Shown here in pieces: positions 10,401 through 21,806 of a stretch of 64,000 nt of DNA. The notes under the pieces are model-generated. The model was not told the DNA's origin and did not search any database. It saw only the letters and a program-made list of their open reading frames with translations. Positions within the stretch are counted from its first letter, which is position 1, and each line of letters starts with the position of its first letter. The DNA is taken from NCBI RefSeq assembly GCF_013204845.1, contig NZ_JABMKY010000004.1:496001-560000 (forward strand), written 5' to 3'. The translations under genes were made by a program, and so were the position numbers. This DNA comes from Paenibacillus qinlingensis. GTDB lineage: Bacteria; Bacillota; Bacilli; Paenibacillales; NBRC-103111.

Positions 10401-10970
10401 ATGGGGTATGGAAAGGCTTTAAAGGAATGGGCATCAGCGGTTAAAGCGTTAGAGGCTGGCTCGCAAATTTTTATTATGCGCAAGGGAGGTATTGTCGAAG
10501 AAACAAGAGATTTCCAGGTGGAATCGAATGATTTCTTTCTCTATCCAACATATGAGCATCAGAGAAAAGAATTATTGAAAGAGCAATATCGCGGGATTAT
10601 CGATGAAACGTTGGTCAACTGGAGCGCGCAAGATACACACGTAACAATCAATTCCTTTGCCCGTATGGTGGAAGATATCGAAGTCAGCGACCAAGAAAAG
10701 CTCAATCAGCTATTACCTTTTCATATTTGGACAGAAAATTTCACAGAAGAGCGTTTGAAGTGGAAACGTAAAAACCCGCTGCATATAATGATTTTAAGGG
10801 TCTATACCCTGAACCAACCCATCCACATTGAGATCGAACAGGCCTACATTGGCTGCAAATCATGGATACAACTACAGGCCTTGGTACCGGATGATTCCGG
10901 CATGACTCCCGTGTTGAATGAGGAAGAATTTACCGCACAAGTTGCTGAAATAAAACGTACTTTGGCGTAA
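10401..10970 (+). CDS. DUF1802 family protein
   Basis: About 189 residues with the DUF1802 features ALKEWASAVKALEAGSQIFI, MRKGGIVEETRDFQVE and FFLYPTYEHQ. The family is cytoplasmic, of unknown biochemical function and sometimes linked to nuclease-like folds. Two starts are possible: ATG 10401, 11 bases after GAGGGG (10386-10391), or TTG 10392, 9 bases after TGAGGAG (10376-10382); they differ by three residues. It stands alone between the terminator at 10274 and the suf promoter region. Confidence 0.85.
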   Translation: MGYGKALKEWASAVKALEAGSQIFIMRKGGIVEETRDFQVESNDFFLYPTYEHQRKELLKEQYRGIIDETLVNWSAQDTHVTINSFARMVEDIEVSDQEKLNQLLPFHIWTENFTEERLKWKRKNPLHIMILRVYTLNQPIHIEIEQAYIGCKSWIQLQALVPDDSGMTPVLNEEEFTAQVAEIKRTLA

Positions 10971-11023
10971 AATTCACGTAGCATTTCACAAAACGCTCGC
11001 CTTTTTCATGGAATTGCCCTTTC

Positions 11024-11053
11024 TTGATTTGTTACAGTAAGTTATAATAGAAT
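11024..11053 (+). promoter_or_regulatory. Candidate promoter of suf operon
   Basis: TTGATT (11024-11029) and TAGAAT (11048-11053) are separated by 18 bases, consistent with a vegetative promoter. A nearby TATAAT at 11043 has no well-spaced -35. The transcript would start near 11060, inside the Fur-like sequence. Confidence 0.4.
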
Positions 11054-11059
11054 TATTCT

Positions 11060-11083
11060 AATGAGAATCAGTGATAATCATTT
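11060..11083. promoter_or_regulatory. Fur-like operator candidate upstream of sufC
   Basis: The stretch aatgagaatcagtgataatc with attt following contains AATGA...TCATT arms and the hexamers GAGAAT and GATAAT seen in Fur boxes. It overlaps the expected transcription start. Match to the 7-1-7 consensus is imperfect. Confidence 0.35.
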
Positions 11084-11136
11084 CATTTGATTGTCATCTA
11101 TCTAGTACACTCAAACATTATGGAGGCTTAAAGAAA

Positions 11137-11967
11137 ATGGCAAATTCATCAACATTTACAATAGAGGGTCTGAAAGCGACCATCGAAGGAAAGGAAATTT
11201 TGAAAGGTCTTAGCCTAGAAATCAAAGGCGGCGAAATTCACGCGATCATGGGGCCGAATGGTACGGGTAAAAGTACATTGGCATCCGCGCTAATGGGTCA
11301 CCCGAAATATGAAGTAACAGAGGGTTCTGTTACGTTAGATGGCGAAGATGTTCTTGAGATGGCTGTTGACGAGAGAGCACGCGCTGGCTTGTTCTTGGCT
11401 ATGCAATACCCAAGCGAAATTACTGGCGTAACGAATGCTGACTTCTTGCGCAGTGCCATGAATGTTCGCCGCGGTGAAGGCAACGAAATTTCTTTGATCA
11501 AATTTATCCGTCAAATGGAAGCGAAAATGAAGCAACTGGAAATGAACCCTGAGTTCATGCACCGTTACTTGAACGAAGGCTTCTCCGGCGGTGAGAAAAA
11601 GCGTAACGAAATTCTTCAAATGCTTTTGCTTGAGCCTAAATTCGTTATCCTCGATGAAATCGACTCCGGTCTAGATATCGATGCTTTGCGCATTGTTGCT
11701 GAAGGTGTTAATGCCATGCGCAGTGAAGAGCGCGGATTCTTGATCATTACGCATTACCAACGTTTGCTCAACTACGTTAAACCTGATTTTGTACATGTTA
11801 TGATGCAAGGTCGCATCGTAAAATCCGGTGGTCCTGAGCTCGCTGAGCGTTTGGAAGCGGACGGTTACGATTGGATCAAAGAAGAACTTGGCATTGTTGA
11901 TGAAACGGTTGGTCAAGATGAGGAAGAATTCAAAATTCCTATGAACACACCAGGGCCGAAGTACTAG
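11137..11967 (+). CDS. sufC: Fe-S cluster assembly ATPase SufC
   Basis: Cytosolic ABC-type ATPase of the SufBCD scaffold, which assembles Fe-S clusters on SufB/SufD. About 276 residues, slightly longer than usual because of a C-terminal acidic tail. Walker [13 protein letters not shown] (about residue 38), signature [13 protein letters not shown] (about 149) and Walker [13 protein letters not shown] (about 168) are intact. TGGAGG at 11121-11126 is 10 bases before ATG 11137; an upstream in-frame GTG at 11071 is not supported. First gene of sufCDSUB. Confidence 0.96.
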   Translation: MANSSTFTIEGLKATIEGKEILKGLSLEIKGGEIHAIMGPNGTGKSTLASALMGHPKYEVTEGSVTLDGEDVLEMAVDERARAGLFLAMQYPSEITGVTNADFLRSAMNVRRGEGNEISLIKFIRQMEAKMKQLEMNPEFMHRYLNEGFSGGEKKRNEILQMLLLEPKFVILDEIDSGLDIDALRIVAEGVNAMRSEERGFLIITHYQRLLNYVKPDFVHVMMQGRIVKSGGPELAERLEADGYDWIKEELGIVDETVGQDEEEFKIPMNTPGPKY

Positions 11968-12020
11968 GAGATGAGAGACTTTGATCTTAGGGTCAAAGAT
12001 ACTTATAAATGGAGGAAATC

Positions 12021-14960
<2,940 letters not shown>

Positions 14961-15023
14961 CGCATTTGCGGTTGGAATAGGTTAAAGATATGGAACAAAG
15001 AGAACGTTAAGGAGGAATCAACC

Positions 15024-16421
15024 ATGGCTAAACAAATGCCAGATTTAGAGGATTACAAATATGGTTTTAGAGATGAGCACAAGTCCATTTTCCAATCCGG
15101 TAAAGGCTTAACTCGTGAAATCGTTGAAGAAATCTCAAGAATTAAAGGTGAACCAGAATGGATGTTGGAATTCCGTCTGAAATCCCTTGAGCAATTCTTC
15201 AAAATGCCTATGCCACGTTGGGGCGGAAACATGGATGACTTGGATTTCGATGATATCCAGTACTATGTTCGTCCATCCGAGAAGCAAGGTAAAACGTGGG
15301 AAGAAGTTCCTACGGAAATTAAAGAAACATTCGACAAACTTGGTATCCCTGAAGCAGAACAAAAGTTCCTTGCTGGTGTATCTGCTCAGTATGAGTCCGA
15401 GGTTGTTTACCACAGCATGCAAAAAGAGCTTGAAGATCAAGGTGTTATCTTCACAGATACAGACACAGCTCTTCGTGAATATCCAGAGTTGTTCAGACAA
15501 TATTTCGGAACGATCATTCCACCAGCTGACAACAAATTTGCTGCATTGAACAGCGCAGTATGGTCAGGTGGATCTTTCATTTACGTACCAAAAGGCGTTA
15601 AATGTGAAGTGCCTTTGCAGGCATACTTCCGTATTAACTCCGAGAACATGGGCCAATTCGAGCGTACTCTGATTATCACCGACGAAGATAGCTTCGTGCA
15701 CTACGTTGAGGGCTGTACAGCTCCAATCTATAGCACGAACTCCCTTCATAGTGCGGTTGTTGAGATCGTATGTCTGAAGAACTCCCGTGCTCGTTACACA
15801 ACAATCCAAAACTGGGCACCTAACATCTACAACCTCGTTACCAAACGTGCAGTTGCAGAAGAAGGAGCTACAATGGAGTGGGTTGATGGTAACATCGGTT
15901 CCAAATTGACAATGAAGTACCCAGCAGTTGTTCTTAAAGGTCGCGGCGCTAAAGGGATGGTTCTTTCCATCGCTGTTGCAGGCAAAGGACAACATCAAGA
16001 TGCGGGCGCGAAAATGACGCATTTGGCACCAGATACAACTTCAACAATTGTTTCCAAGTCGATCTCCAAGCATGGCGGTAAAGTAACGTACCGTGGTCTA
16101 GCTTCCTTCGGACGTAACTCCCAAGGATCCAAAGCTAACATCAAGTGCGATACGTTGATCTTGGATAACGAGTCAACTTCGGATACAATTCCTTACAATG
16201 AAATCCTGAACGATAACATTACGCTAGAGCATGAAGCGACTGTATCCAAGGTATCTGAGGATCAATTGTTCTACCTCATGAGCCGCGGACTTACAGAAGC
16301 TGAAGCGACGCAAATGATCGTTATGGGCTTCATCGAGCCATTCACCAAAGAACTTCCGATGGAATATGCCGTGGAAATGAACCGTCTCATCAAGTTTGAG
16401 ATGGAAGGATCTATCGGTTAA
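15024..16421 (+). CDS. sufB: Fe-S cluster scaffold protein SufB
   Basis: Main scaffold of the SUF pathway, 465 residues, the usual length. Family landmarks include the N-terminal [53 protein letters not shown] and the C-terminal [23 protein letters not shown] lies 8 bases before the ATG. It is the last gene of the operon, 63 bases after sufU, and is followed by a strong terminator. Codon use across suf is smooth and unlike the GC-rich patches elsewhere. Confidence 0.96.
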   Translation: MAKQMPDLEDYKYGFRDEHKSIFQSGKGLTREIVEEISRIKGEPEWMLEFRLKSLEQFFKMPMPRWGGNMDDLDFDDIQYYVRPSEKQGKTWEEVPTEIKETFDKLGIPEAEQKFLAGVSAQYESEVVYHSMQKELEDQGVIFTDTDTALREYPELFRQYFGTIIPPADNKFAALNSAVWSGGSFIYVPKGVKCEVPLQAYFRINSENMGQFERTLIITDEDSFVHYVEGCTAPIYSTNSLHSAVVEIVCLKNSRARYTTIQNWAPNIYNLVTKRAVAEEGATMEWVDGNIGSKLTMKYPAVVLKGRGAKGMVLSIAVAGKGQHQDAGAKMTHLAPDTTSTIVSKSISKHGGKVTYRGLASFGRNSQGSKANIKCDTLILDNESTSDTIPYNEILNDNITLEHEATVSKVSEDQLFYLMSRGLTEAEATQMIVMGFIEPFTKELPMEYAVEMNRLIKFEMEGSIG

Positions 16422-16436
16422 TATCATGATAAATAA

Positions 16437-16482
16437 AGAGGCTGTCTCTTAGGTCAATTTAGACCTTTGAGATAGCCTCTTT
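16437..16482. terminator. Intrinsic terminator after sufB
   Basis: AGAGGCTGTCTC and AGGTC pair with GACCT and GAGATAGCCTCT across a 6-base loop with small bulges, followed by TTTT. Stem of about 17 pairs. Confidence 0.88.
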
Positions 16483-16527
16483 TCGTTTTTGTTTATGACC
16501 AATGAGTAATCAATCTGCCTCGCTCAA

Positions 16528-16714
16528 TTAACTGGATTTCCTCCATCTATTTGAAGCGAATTTCGCGAATTCGAAAGATTAACTGTATTTCCTGTGGTTA
16601 AATTTCACCAATTTACTCGATTCTTCAATTCTCATACTAAATAAATGTACTATTTCCATCTAATCACGTAAATACGTCAGATTCGAGCAAATTAGATGTA
16701 GTTTATACATCTAA
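16528..16714. repeat. Degenerate short palindromes related to AACTGGA family
   Basis: Elements at about 16528, 16579, 16643 and 16692 share the plan TTA-n(4-5)-(t/g)(a/t)ttt-n-TAA. The last, TTAGATGTA-gttta-TACATCTAA, has perfect 9-base arms. Spacing is 50-65 bases, like the 6778-6965 cluster. Confidence 0.55.
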
Positions 16715-16830
16715 ACATGAATCGGCCGTCACTTGCATTCGCAAGCTAAAGCTAAAAACCAACAACCTCAAACCGATCACAAACCTAAGCCTCAGGTCAA
16801 TATGCGCCAATCCGCAGCCATTTTCGCATG

Positions 16831-17256
16831 TTATCCGTTAATCCGCTTACGATTCTGTGTCGCTGCCGATTGAAGGGCCACATATAACGACTGGATATTG
16901 AATTTTTTCTTGAATTCAAAGCGATAAGCTGCTGTTGTAATGTTATTCGCTTTGTAATAAGGGGAAGTTATGTAATGAATAATGAGCTCGCTATCATCAA
17001 ACCCTGTACCGCCAGATTCCATTGACACCTCATAGATGGCATCGAGATCAATCGTAGAGACCTTCGTTTTCTTGCCAGTGACACCTTGATGATCAATCAG
17101 AATAATGCGCTCGTCGGTGATTACGAATGAATCCCGCACAAGTTTAAACCCTGTAGAGATGACTTCATTTGGCATGAGATAAGCACCATACTGTCTCGTA
17201 AGCTCCTCAACAGAAACTTCTGATAAATTTCCTAGTAATCCACTAAAAATACCCAC
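16831..17256 (-). CDS. PH domain-containing protein
   Basis: About 141 residues resembling the bacterial PH-domain family (bPH_1): a start reading (M)GIFSGLLGN, then GFKLVRDSFVITDERIILIDHQGVTGKKT and a C-terminal FNIQSLYVALQSA. Function in this family is unknown; cytoplasmic. AAGGAGG at 17267-17273 (minus strand) is 10 bases before GTG 17256, which gives the family-like N-terminus; ATG 17262 is only 4 bases away from it. Divergent from the NlpC/P60 gene, whose coding sequence starts 184 bases away. Confidence 0.8.
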   Translation of the reverse strand: MGIFSGLLGNLSEVSVEELTRQYGAYLMPNEVISTGFKLVRDSFVITDERIILIDHQGVTGKKTKVSTIDLDAIYEVSMESGGTGFDDSELIIHYITSPYYKANNITTAAYRFEFKKKFNIQSLYVALQSAATQNRKRING

Positions 17257-17440
17257 TATCATCACTCCTCCTTGAACAAATATATGTATCAATTCCATAT
17301 TTATACGATGTTCTCCTCTTCCAGATTTCGTTGCTTCCAACAAACGCCAAGTCGGTTTGAACGAACGGGTTGCATATTTGCAGGCCACTTGTCTCACTCT
17401 ATAAAGGATAATAATGTGTCCCTGAAGGAGAGAGAATTTC

Positions 17441-18553
17441 ATGTGGAATAAGCTAAAGATACCAGCAATAGGAAGTGTAATTGTCATGCTGGCGATTTCG
17501 ACTGCTTGTGGGAAGGATAATGCGAGCCCACGAAGTGTAACACCGTCGCAAAGCCCGTCAGGTTTAACAGGCTCTGGCAATTCGGTTACTAAGAGTATGT
17601 CGCAAGCTGGTAAAGATATCATTGCGCTAGCAAGCAATGATGCAATCCTACCGATGAAACAAATAGGAAATGTCAATTATGTATCTGCACAAGATCTCAT
17701 TAGAACACTCAAATTCCAATCCGAATGGGAAGATTCAGAAGGAAAACTCATATTAGGGGACAATGATGCTAATTTTGAGTTGATCATGAACTCGAATAAA
17801 GCCATGAAGGATGGGGCGGATATTCAATTAAGCCAGCCAGTGGTGAAAGAGGGCGGAACGGCTTATTTACCTGTCTCGGACTTAGCGGATTTATTTCAAG
17901 ATGATATGTCGTACGAAGTTAGACAAGGGGATGTCGTTGTTCATGCTTCGCCCATTGCGATCATCGAACATGAAGATGACCCCGCAGGTGCGAATGACAA
18001 CTCACCAGAGTTGAATTTCGGGGATGATCCTACCGATCCATTCAAAGACGATGGAGCAGGTGCAAATCCTGCAGGGATGCCAAGTCGCACTCACGATGAT
18101 CTACAAGTGTGGTCTCCAAGCAATCAGAATGAAGATTTGCCAGTACTCAAAAATATTGATATCAATGCCATGATTAACAAAGGGAAAAATTATATGGGTG
18201 TCAAATATAAATTTGGTACAGGCTCATATCCCAAAACAGGCCGATTCGATTGTTCAACATTTACCCAATATATTTACGGGAAATATAATATAAAACTGCC
18301 GCGGGTAGCGCGCCAACAAGGCACTAAAGGAAGTTTAGTATCACGCAAATCGCTGCGCAAAGGCGATCTGATGTTTTTTTACGTGCCAGGGCGTTTCAAA
18401 TCGAACAAAACGGTTGGCCATGTTGGGATTTACATCGGAAATATGAAGATGCTGCATGCATCCCCAGAGCCGAAGAATGGGGTACAAATCACAGATATTA
18501 ATAAAGCATATTGGAAAAAAACATTTCTAAAGGCGAAGAGAATTGCCTATTAA
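17441..18553 (+). CDS. NlpC/P60 cell-wall peptidase, lipoprotein with stalk domain
   Basis: A 370-residue exported lipoprotein expected to cleave peptide cross-bridges in peptidoglycan. Lipobox ISTAC gives Cys at about residue 23. Residues about 65-170 resemble a copper-amine-oxidase N-like stalk (NVNYVSAQDLIRTLKF, YLPVSDLADLFQDD). The C40 peptidase domain fills the end: Cys in GRFDCSTFTQYIYG, His in VGHVGIYIG and a third polar residue after MLHASPEP. AAGGAG is about 11 bases before the ATG. Followed by its own terminator, so monocistronic. Confidence 0.92.
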   Translation: MWNKLKIPAIGSVIVMLAISTACGKDNASPRSVTPSQSPSGLTGSGNSVTKSMSQAGKDIIALASNDAILPMKQIGNVNYVSAQDLIRTLKFQSEWEDSEGKLILGDNDANFELIMNSNKAMKDGADIQLSQPVVKEGGTAYLPVSDLADLFQDDMSYEVRQGDVVVHASPIAIIEHEDDPAGANDNSPELNFGDDPTDPFKDDGAGANPAGMPSRTHDDLQVWSPSNQNEDLPVLKNIDINAMINKGKNYMGVKYKFGTGSYPKTGRFDCSTFTQYIYGKYNIKLPRVARQQGTKGSLVSRKSLRKGDLMFFYVPGRFKSNKTVGHVGIYIGNMKMLHASPEPKNGVQITDINKAYWKKTFLKAKRIAY

Positions 18554-18565
18554 TAGGAGTAATGG

Positions 18566-18598
18566 AAAGTCTATCCGCTGGATAGGCTTTTTATTTTT
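18566..18598 (+). terminator. Intrinsic terminator after NlpC/P60 gene
   Basis: AAAGTCTATCC-gct-GGATAGGCTTT, an 11-base stem with one wobble and a 3-base loop, followed by T-rich sequence. Confidence 0.88.
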
Positions 18599-18673
18599 GG
18601 CTATTTTGAAACAATTGAATCCCTTGTGCGTTTAAATGTGTAGAAAGTTTTTTTGTGAAGGAGGGCTATCAGA

Positions 18674-18895
18674 ATGAGAATTGTGCTTTATGAAAAGTTA
18701 CCCGAGGGGCAACTGCTCCATCTTGGTGAACGTGCCTGGGATGATCAACTTATTCAAGCCTTAAATGTGGCTAATTTTATTCTCGTTGGCGGGAAGGAAT
18801 ACGAAATGATTGAGGGCCGTTTGAATTTGGATCTCCATGTGTTTGAGTTGTTGCTCGTTAAAGCTGGCGCAGAAGGGGGAGGGAGCAAGGAGTGA
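18674..18895 (+). CDS. Small protein, first gene of ligase operon, unknown
   Basis: 73 residues, no family recognised. It is acidic and hydrophobic in patches (FILVGGKEYEMIEGRLNLDLHVFELLLVKAG), with no signal or membrane helix, and looks like a compact cytoplasmic alpha/beta domain. GAAGGAGGG lies about 8 bases before the ATG. The stop overlaps the next start in GTGA, so it is translated with the secreted Ser-rich protein and probably serves the same pathway. Confidence 0.75.
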   Translation: MRIVLYEKLPEGQLLHLGERAWDDQLIQALNVANFILVGGKEYEMIEGRLNLDLHVFELLLVKAGAEGGGSKE

Positions 18896-19563
18896 AACGA
18901 CCGCTTAAAGTACTATCCACTTCACTGAGTTTGATCTTGTTAGGTCAGATGTTGCTAGGAACGGCACAAGCCGCGGAGACACCTAATGCCAATGCAGGAG
19001 CATCTAAATTGGTGGAATGGTCGAATGAGGATGTTAAGGCCTATTACGATCCGCAAGTGGATTGGAGCTTACCTATACCTCCTGATAAAGGCTTGGCTGC
19101 ACCATCACCTACGCCAACACCTAGCACGACAGGCGGGAGTACAGCTCCGATTATTGTGAATCAAGTGTCAGGCGGTGGCTTTGGATGGGATGATCTGCTG
19201 CTATATCATCTTATTTTCAATACCGTAAGCCCATATTCGTCTAGCAGCTGGGGGAACAATCATCGCTCATATTATTATCGATCCAATACGCCCTATGTTA
19301 ATAAAACGTATCAACCAAGCTCATTTACGAATCGTTCCACGACAAAGACACCAACAACATCAAGCGGTAGTGGGACCTTTACTTCGAATTCGAATAAATC
19401 GTCAACTACAAAATCTGGCACAACTGGTTCCACCGTTAACAGCTCCAACACAAGTGGCAGCACATCATCCAGCGGCTCCAAGTCAACATCAACATCAACA
19501 GGCAGCATAGGCGGTAAATCAAGCGGTTTTAGCTCCTCCTCCAGCTCAAGCTCTGGGGGTTAA
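18892..19563 (+). CDS. Secreted Ser/Thr/Gly-rich protein ending in Gly-Gly
   Basis: 223 residues beginning at GTG 18892. An N-terminal signal peptide (KVLSTSLSLILLGQMLLG, cleavage near AQA-AE) is followed by a Pro/Thr spacer, a short hydrophobic patch (GGGFGWDDLLLYHLIFNTV), an Arg/Tyr-rich stretch, and about 85 residues almost wholly Ser, Thr, Gly, Asn and Lys, ending in a Ser-run and GG. No enzyme domain is seen. Next to an ATP-grasp amide ligase it could be a substrate or wall-associated partner; that is inference. Confidence 0.78.
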   Translation: MKRPLKVLSTSLSLILLGQMLLGTAQAAETPNANAGASKLVEWSNEDVKAYYDPQVDWSLPIPPDKGLAAPSPTPTPSTTGGSTAPIIVNQVSGGGFGWDDLLLYHLIFNTVSPYSSSSWGNNHRSYYYRSNTPYVNKTYQPSSFTNRSTTKTPTTSSGSGTFTSNSNKSSTTKSGTTGSTVNSSNTSGSTSSSGSKSTSTSTGSIGGKSSGFSSSSSSSSGG

Positions 19564-19567
19564 AGGC

Positions 19568-20764
19568 ATGGTATTTGAAGTGATCGGGAATCCAGCCCCT
19601 GACAGAAATTCTCGTGTACAGCAACTAGCTGAACTTGGATTTACGTGGGCTAATTTGGAAAACGAACAGTACTGGATTGATCAGCTTGTCGTTATGCCGA
19701 ATGAGGTTTATCAAGATCTTATTCATGCTGCAACTGGGCTTTGGTTGGTGTTTGATAAAGGTGCTCGTTACGTTTTGGGCAAAAGGGAGCTTTATGCAGA
19801 CTTATCGATACCGGAAGTGCTATGGGATGGGCTGGATCGACTTGAGCCGAATGGCCAAGGTTTTATAAGCCGTTATGCGAGATTTGATTTTACTGTCGAT
19901 CAGGCAGGCAACATTAAGTTGCTAGAACTAAACGCAGATACCCCTACGGGTTATGTCGAAGCCTCCATTGCAACTCCGTGGCTTTGTGAGCAGTACGGGT
20001 TGGAATCACCGAATCTTAGGATGAAGGAGCTTCTAAGGGCGGCCTGGGAGATCGAGGCACCTGATTACGCAGCCTGTATCGCCTACGGAGAACATGCAGA
20101 AGACACGGGTACGATAGATGCACTTGTGGCACATAGTGGAAGAACAATGACATGCGTGGACTGTTTGGATTTATGGATCGATGAGGGCGTTGTCAAGGTT
20201 GGTACAGACCAGACCATTGGGCGTATGTTTGCCTTATATCCGAAGGAGTGGATGGGGGTTGACGATGGGGGAGAAGCACTGTCATATGCAATTGAGGAGC
20301 AATTCGTTCATTTGTTTAATCCCCTGCATGCTGTAATTTTACAATCCAAAGGTCTGCAAGCATTCATATGGGATCTTCATATCAGACAGTCAGACCTATT
20401 TTCGGATGAGGAACATGACATCATTGAGACCTATATGCTGCAAACGTACATGAATCCTATCCTCGAAAGCAACTATGTATCCAAATCAATGTTTGGCCGC
20501 GAAGGCGGCTCAGTCGAGCTGTATAACGAATATGGAGAGTTAGAATTTAAGGATGAAGCGGGATTTGATACGAGTGTATTTTTTAAACGTGTGTATCAGG
20601 AACGAGCAGACTTGCCGCGGCTAAGCTTCCAGCATGGTCAAGGCCATTTATTAACGGGTTTATTCGTATTGAACGGCACGCCATGCGGGCTTTTAGGTAG
20701 AGCGGGCGGCATCATAACAGGGAATGCAAGTCAATTTGTGGCGATTGGAGTGAAACCGTCTTGA
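19568..20764 (+). CDS. Glutathionylspermidine synthase-like ATP-grasp ligase
   Basis: 398 residues matching the preATP-grasp/ATP-grasp part of glutathionylspermidine synthase and E. coli YgiC/YjfC; the amidase half of bifunctional GspS is absent. Typical landmarks: RYARFDFTVDQAGNIKLLEL with NADTPTGYVEA (metal/nucleotide site, about residue 120), YVSKSMFGREGGSVELY (glycine-rich ATP loop, about 310) and the end GRAGGIITGNASQFV. It should form an amide bond with ATP, but the real substrates are unknown; Firmicutes rarely make glutathione, so the name is only structural. The stop overlaps the next start (TTGA). Confidence 0.9.
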   Translation: MVFEVIGNPAPDRNSRVQQLAELGFTWANLENEQYWIDQLVVMPNEVYQDLIHAATGLWLVFDKGARYVLGKRELYADLSIPEVLWDGLDRLEPNGQGFISRYARFDFTVDQAGNIKLLELNADTPTGYVEASIATPWLCEQYGLESPNLRMKELLRAAWEIEAPDYAACIAYGEHAEDTGTIDALVAHSGRTMTCVDCLDLWIDEGVVKVGTDQTIGRMFALYPKEWMGVDDGGEALSYAIEEQFVHLFNPLHAVILQSKGLQAFIWDLHIRQSDLFSDEEHDIIETYMLQTYMNPILESNYVSKSMFGREGGSVELYNEYGELEFKDEAGFDTSVFFKRVYQERADLPRLSFQHGQGHLLTGLFVLNGTPCGLLGRAGGIITGNASQFVAIGVKPS

Positions 20765-21408
20765 AACAAGGAAGATTTATTGGATTGGCCCTAGGACTGA
20801 TCGGCATCATCGTCATCATTTGGATCATCTCAGCAGCATTTGATAAGAAGCCATCTGTACTAAGCCAAACAACATCAGGCAACGTAGCCACGTCGAATTA
20901 TGCGCCTGGTGATGTGCCGTGGGACTATCAAGTTCAGCAAGTCAAGGTTGGAGACCTTATTGATGGTGATATGGTGCTGTTGCCGAACAATGACCGAATG
21001 TCCAACGATCAGAGTTTTGCAACTGGAGACAGTATTTGGGTATTGAGTTTCATGCAAGCCACGATGAAAGCGGATAGTCAAGGGAAGAACAATGTTACTT
21101 TGTCGCAATGGAAACCAATCAAATCCTTCAAGACAAAGGAGGAAGCAGACAAAGATCTCGTGGAGTTGAAAGTGGAAATAAAGACCGATGTGAAATTGAT
21201 TGGTGTTTATAAAACAGAGTTGGATAGCCAATTTAGATACTTTGCAGTGGTCGAACTGCCAACTGGGCAGAAGGTTAAGCAGCCGATACCAGAAGAGAGA
21301 TACCAATCGTTCAAGGATAAAAAAGAAGTAAGCGTAATTCTAGAAGAAGTACATGATTATACTGATTTTGATCAATCGATGGCTAAATTTCGGGGGTGGG
21401 CAGAGTGA
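20761..21408 (+). CDS. Membrane-anchored protein of ligase operon, unknown
   Basis: 215 residues from TTG 20761. One N-terminal membrane helix (FIGLALGLIGIIVIIWIISA), then an exported-looking soluble domain of beta/charged character with no cysteines and no motif I recognise. A similar layout (single helix plus small domain) often marks partner proteins of envelope enzymes. It is joined to its neighbours by four-base start/stop overlaps on both sides, so it must be co-translated with the ligase and the DUF350 protein. Confidence 0.75.
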   Translation: MKQGRFIGLALGLIGIIVIIWIISAAFDKKPSVLSQTTSGNVATSNYAPGDVPWDYQVQQVKVGDLIDGDMVLLPNNDRMSNDQSFATGDSIWVLSFMQATMKADSQGKNNVTLSQWKPIKSFKTKEEADKDLVELKVEIKTDVKLIGVYKTELDSQFRYFAVVELPTGQKVKQPIPEERYQSFKDKKEVSVILEEVHDYTDFDQSMAKFRGWAE

Positions 21409-21794
21409 TCGCTGTGGATCTTATTATAAGTTTATTCGTTATTGTCTTGTTACAGTTTGCAGGGATGTACATCTTTAGTTTAATGACCCCCTATCGGGAT
21501 ATGGAAGAAATCAATAATGGTAATGTGGCTGTAGGGATTACCATGGGAGGCAAGTTCGTAGCTACGGCTATCATTCTAGGCATAGCTGCCTATACGAACT
21601 CCTCCATCTGGCATATGAGCTTATGGTTTGCGGTAGGGTACGCATGCCTAATAGCTTCATATTGGGTGTTCGATTGGCTAACCCCAGGTATGAAGCTATC
21701 AGATCAGCTTAAGGGAGGAAATGTAGCTGTAGGTACCCTTCTTGCTGCGGTGTATATTGGTATTGCAATTTCAATAAGTAGTCTAATTATTTAA
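21405..21794 (+). CDS. DUF350 family membrane protein
   Basis: About 129 residues with four predicted membrane helices and two copies of the DUF350 half-motif: NNGNVAVGITMGGKFVATA and LKGGNVAVGTLLAAVYIGIA. DUF350 (E. coli YjfL) is repeatedly found next to YgiC/YjfC-type ligases, which fits this operon. GTG 21405 overlaps the previous stop (GTGA), matching the coupling used throughout; an in-frame GTG lies at 21396. It ends 12 bases from the convergent HD-GYP gene with no clear terminator between. Confidence 0.88.
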   Translation: MIAVDLIISLFVIVLLQFAGMYIFSLMTPYRDMEEINNGNVAVGITMGGKFVATAIILGIAAYTNSSIWHMSLWFAVGYACLIASYWVFDWLTPGMKLSDQLKGGNVAVGTLLAAVYIGIAISISSLII

Positions 21795-21806
21795 CATTCC
21801 TATGTA

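Larger units (their letters stand above)
16422..16830. other. Intergenic region with terminator and palindromic elements
   Basis: After the suf terminator no gene is seen. The stretch holds four short degenerate palindromes (16528-16714) and then AT-rich, C-rich plain sequence to the stop of the minus-strand PH-domain gene. Confidence 0.6.
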
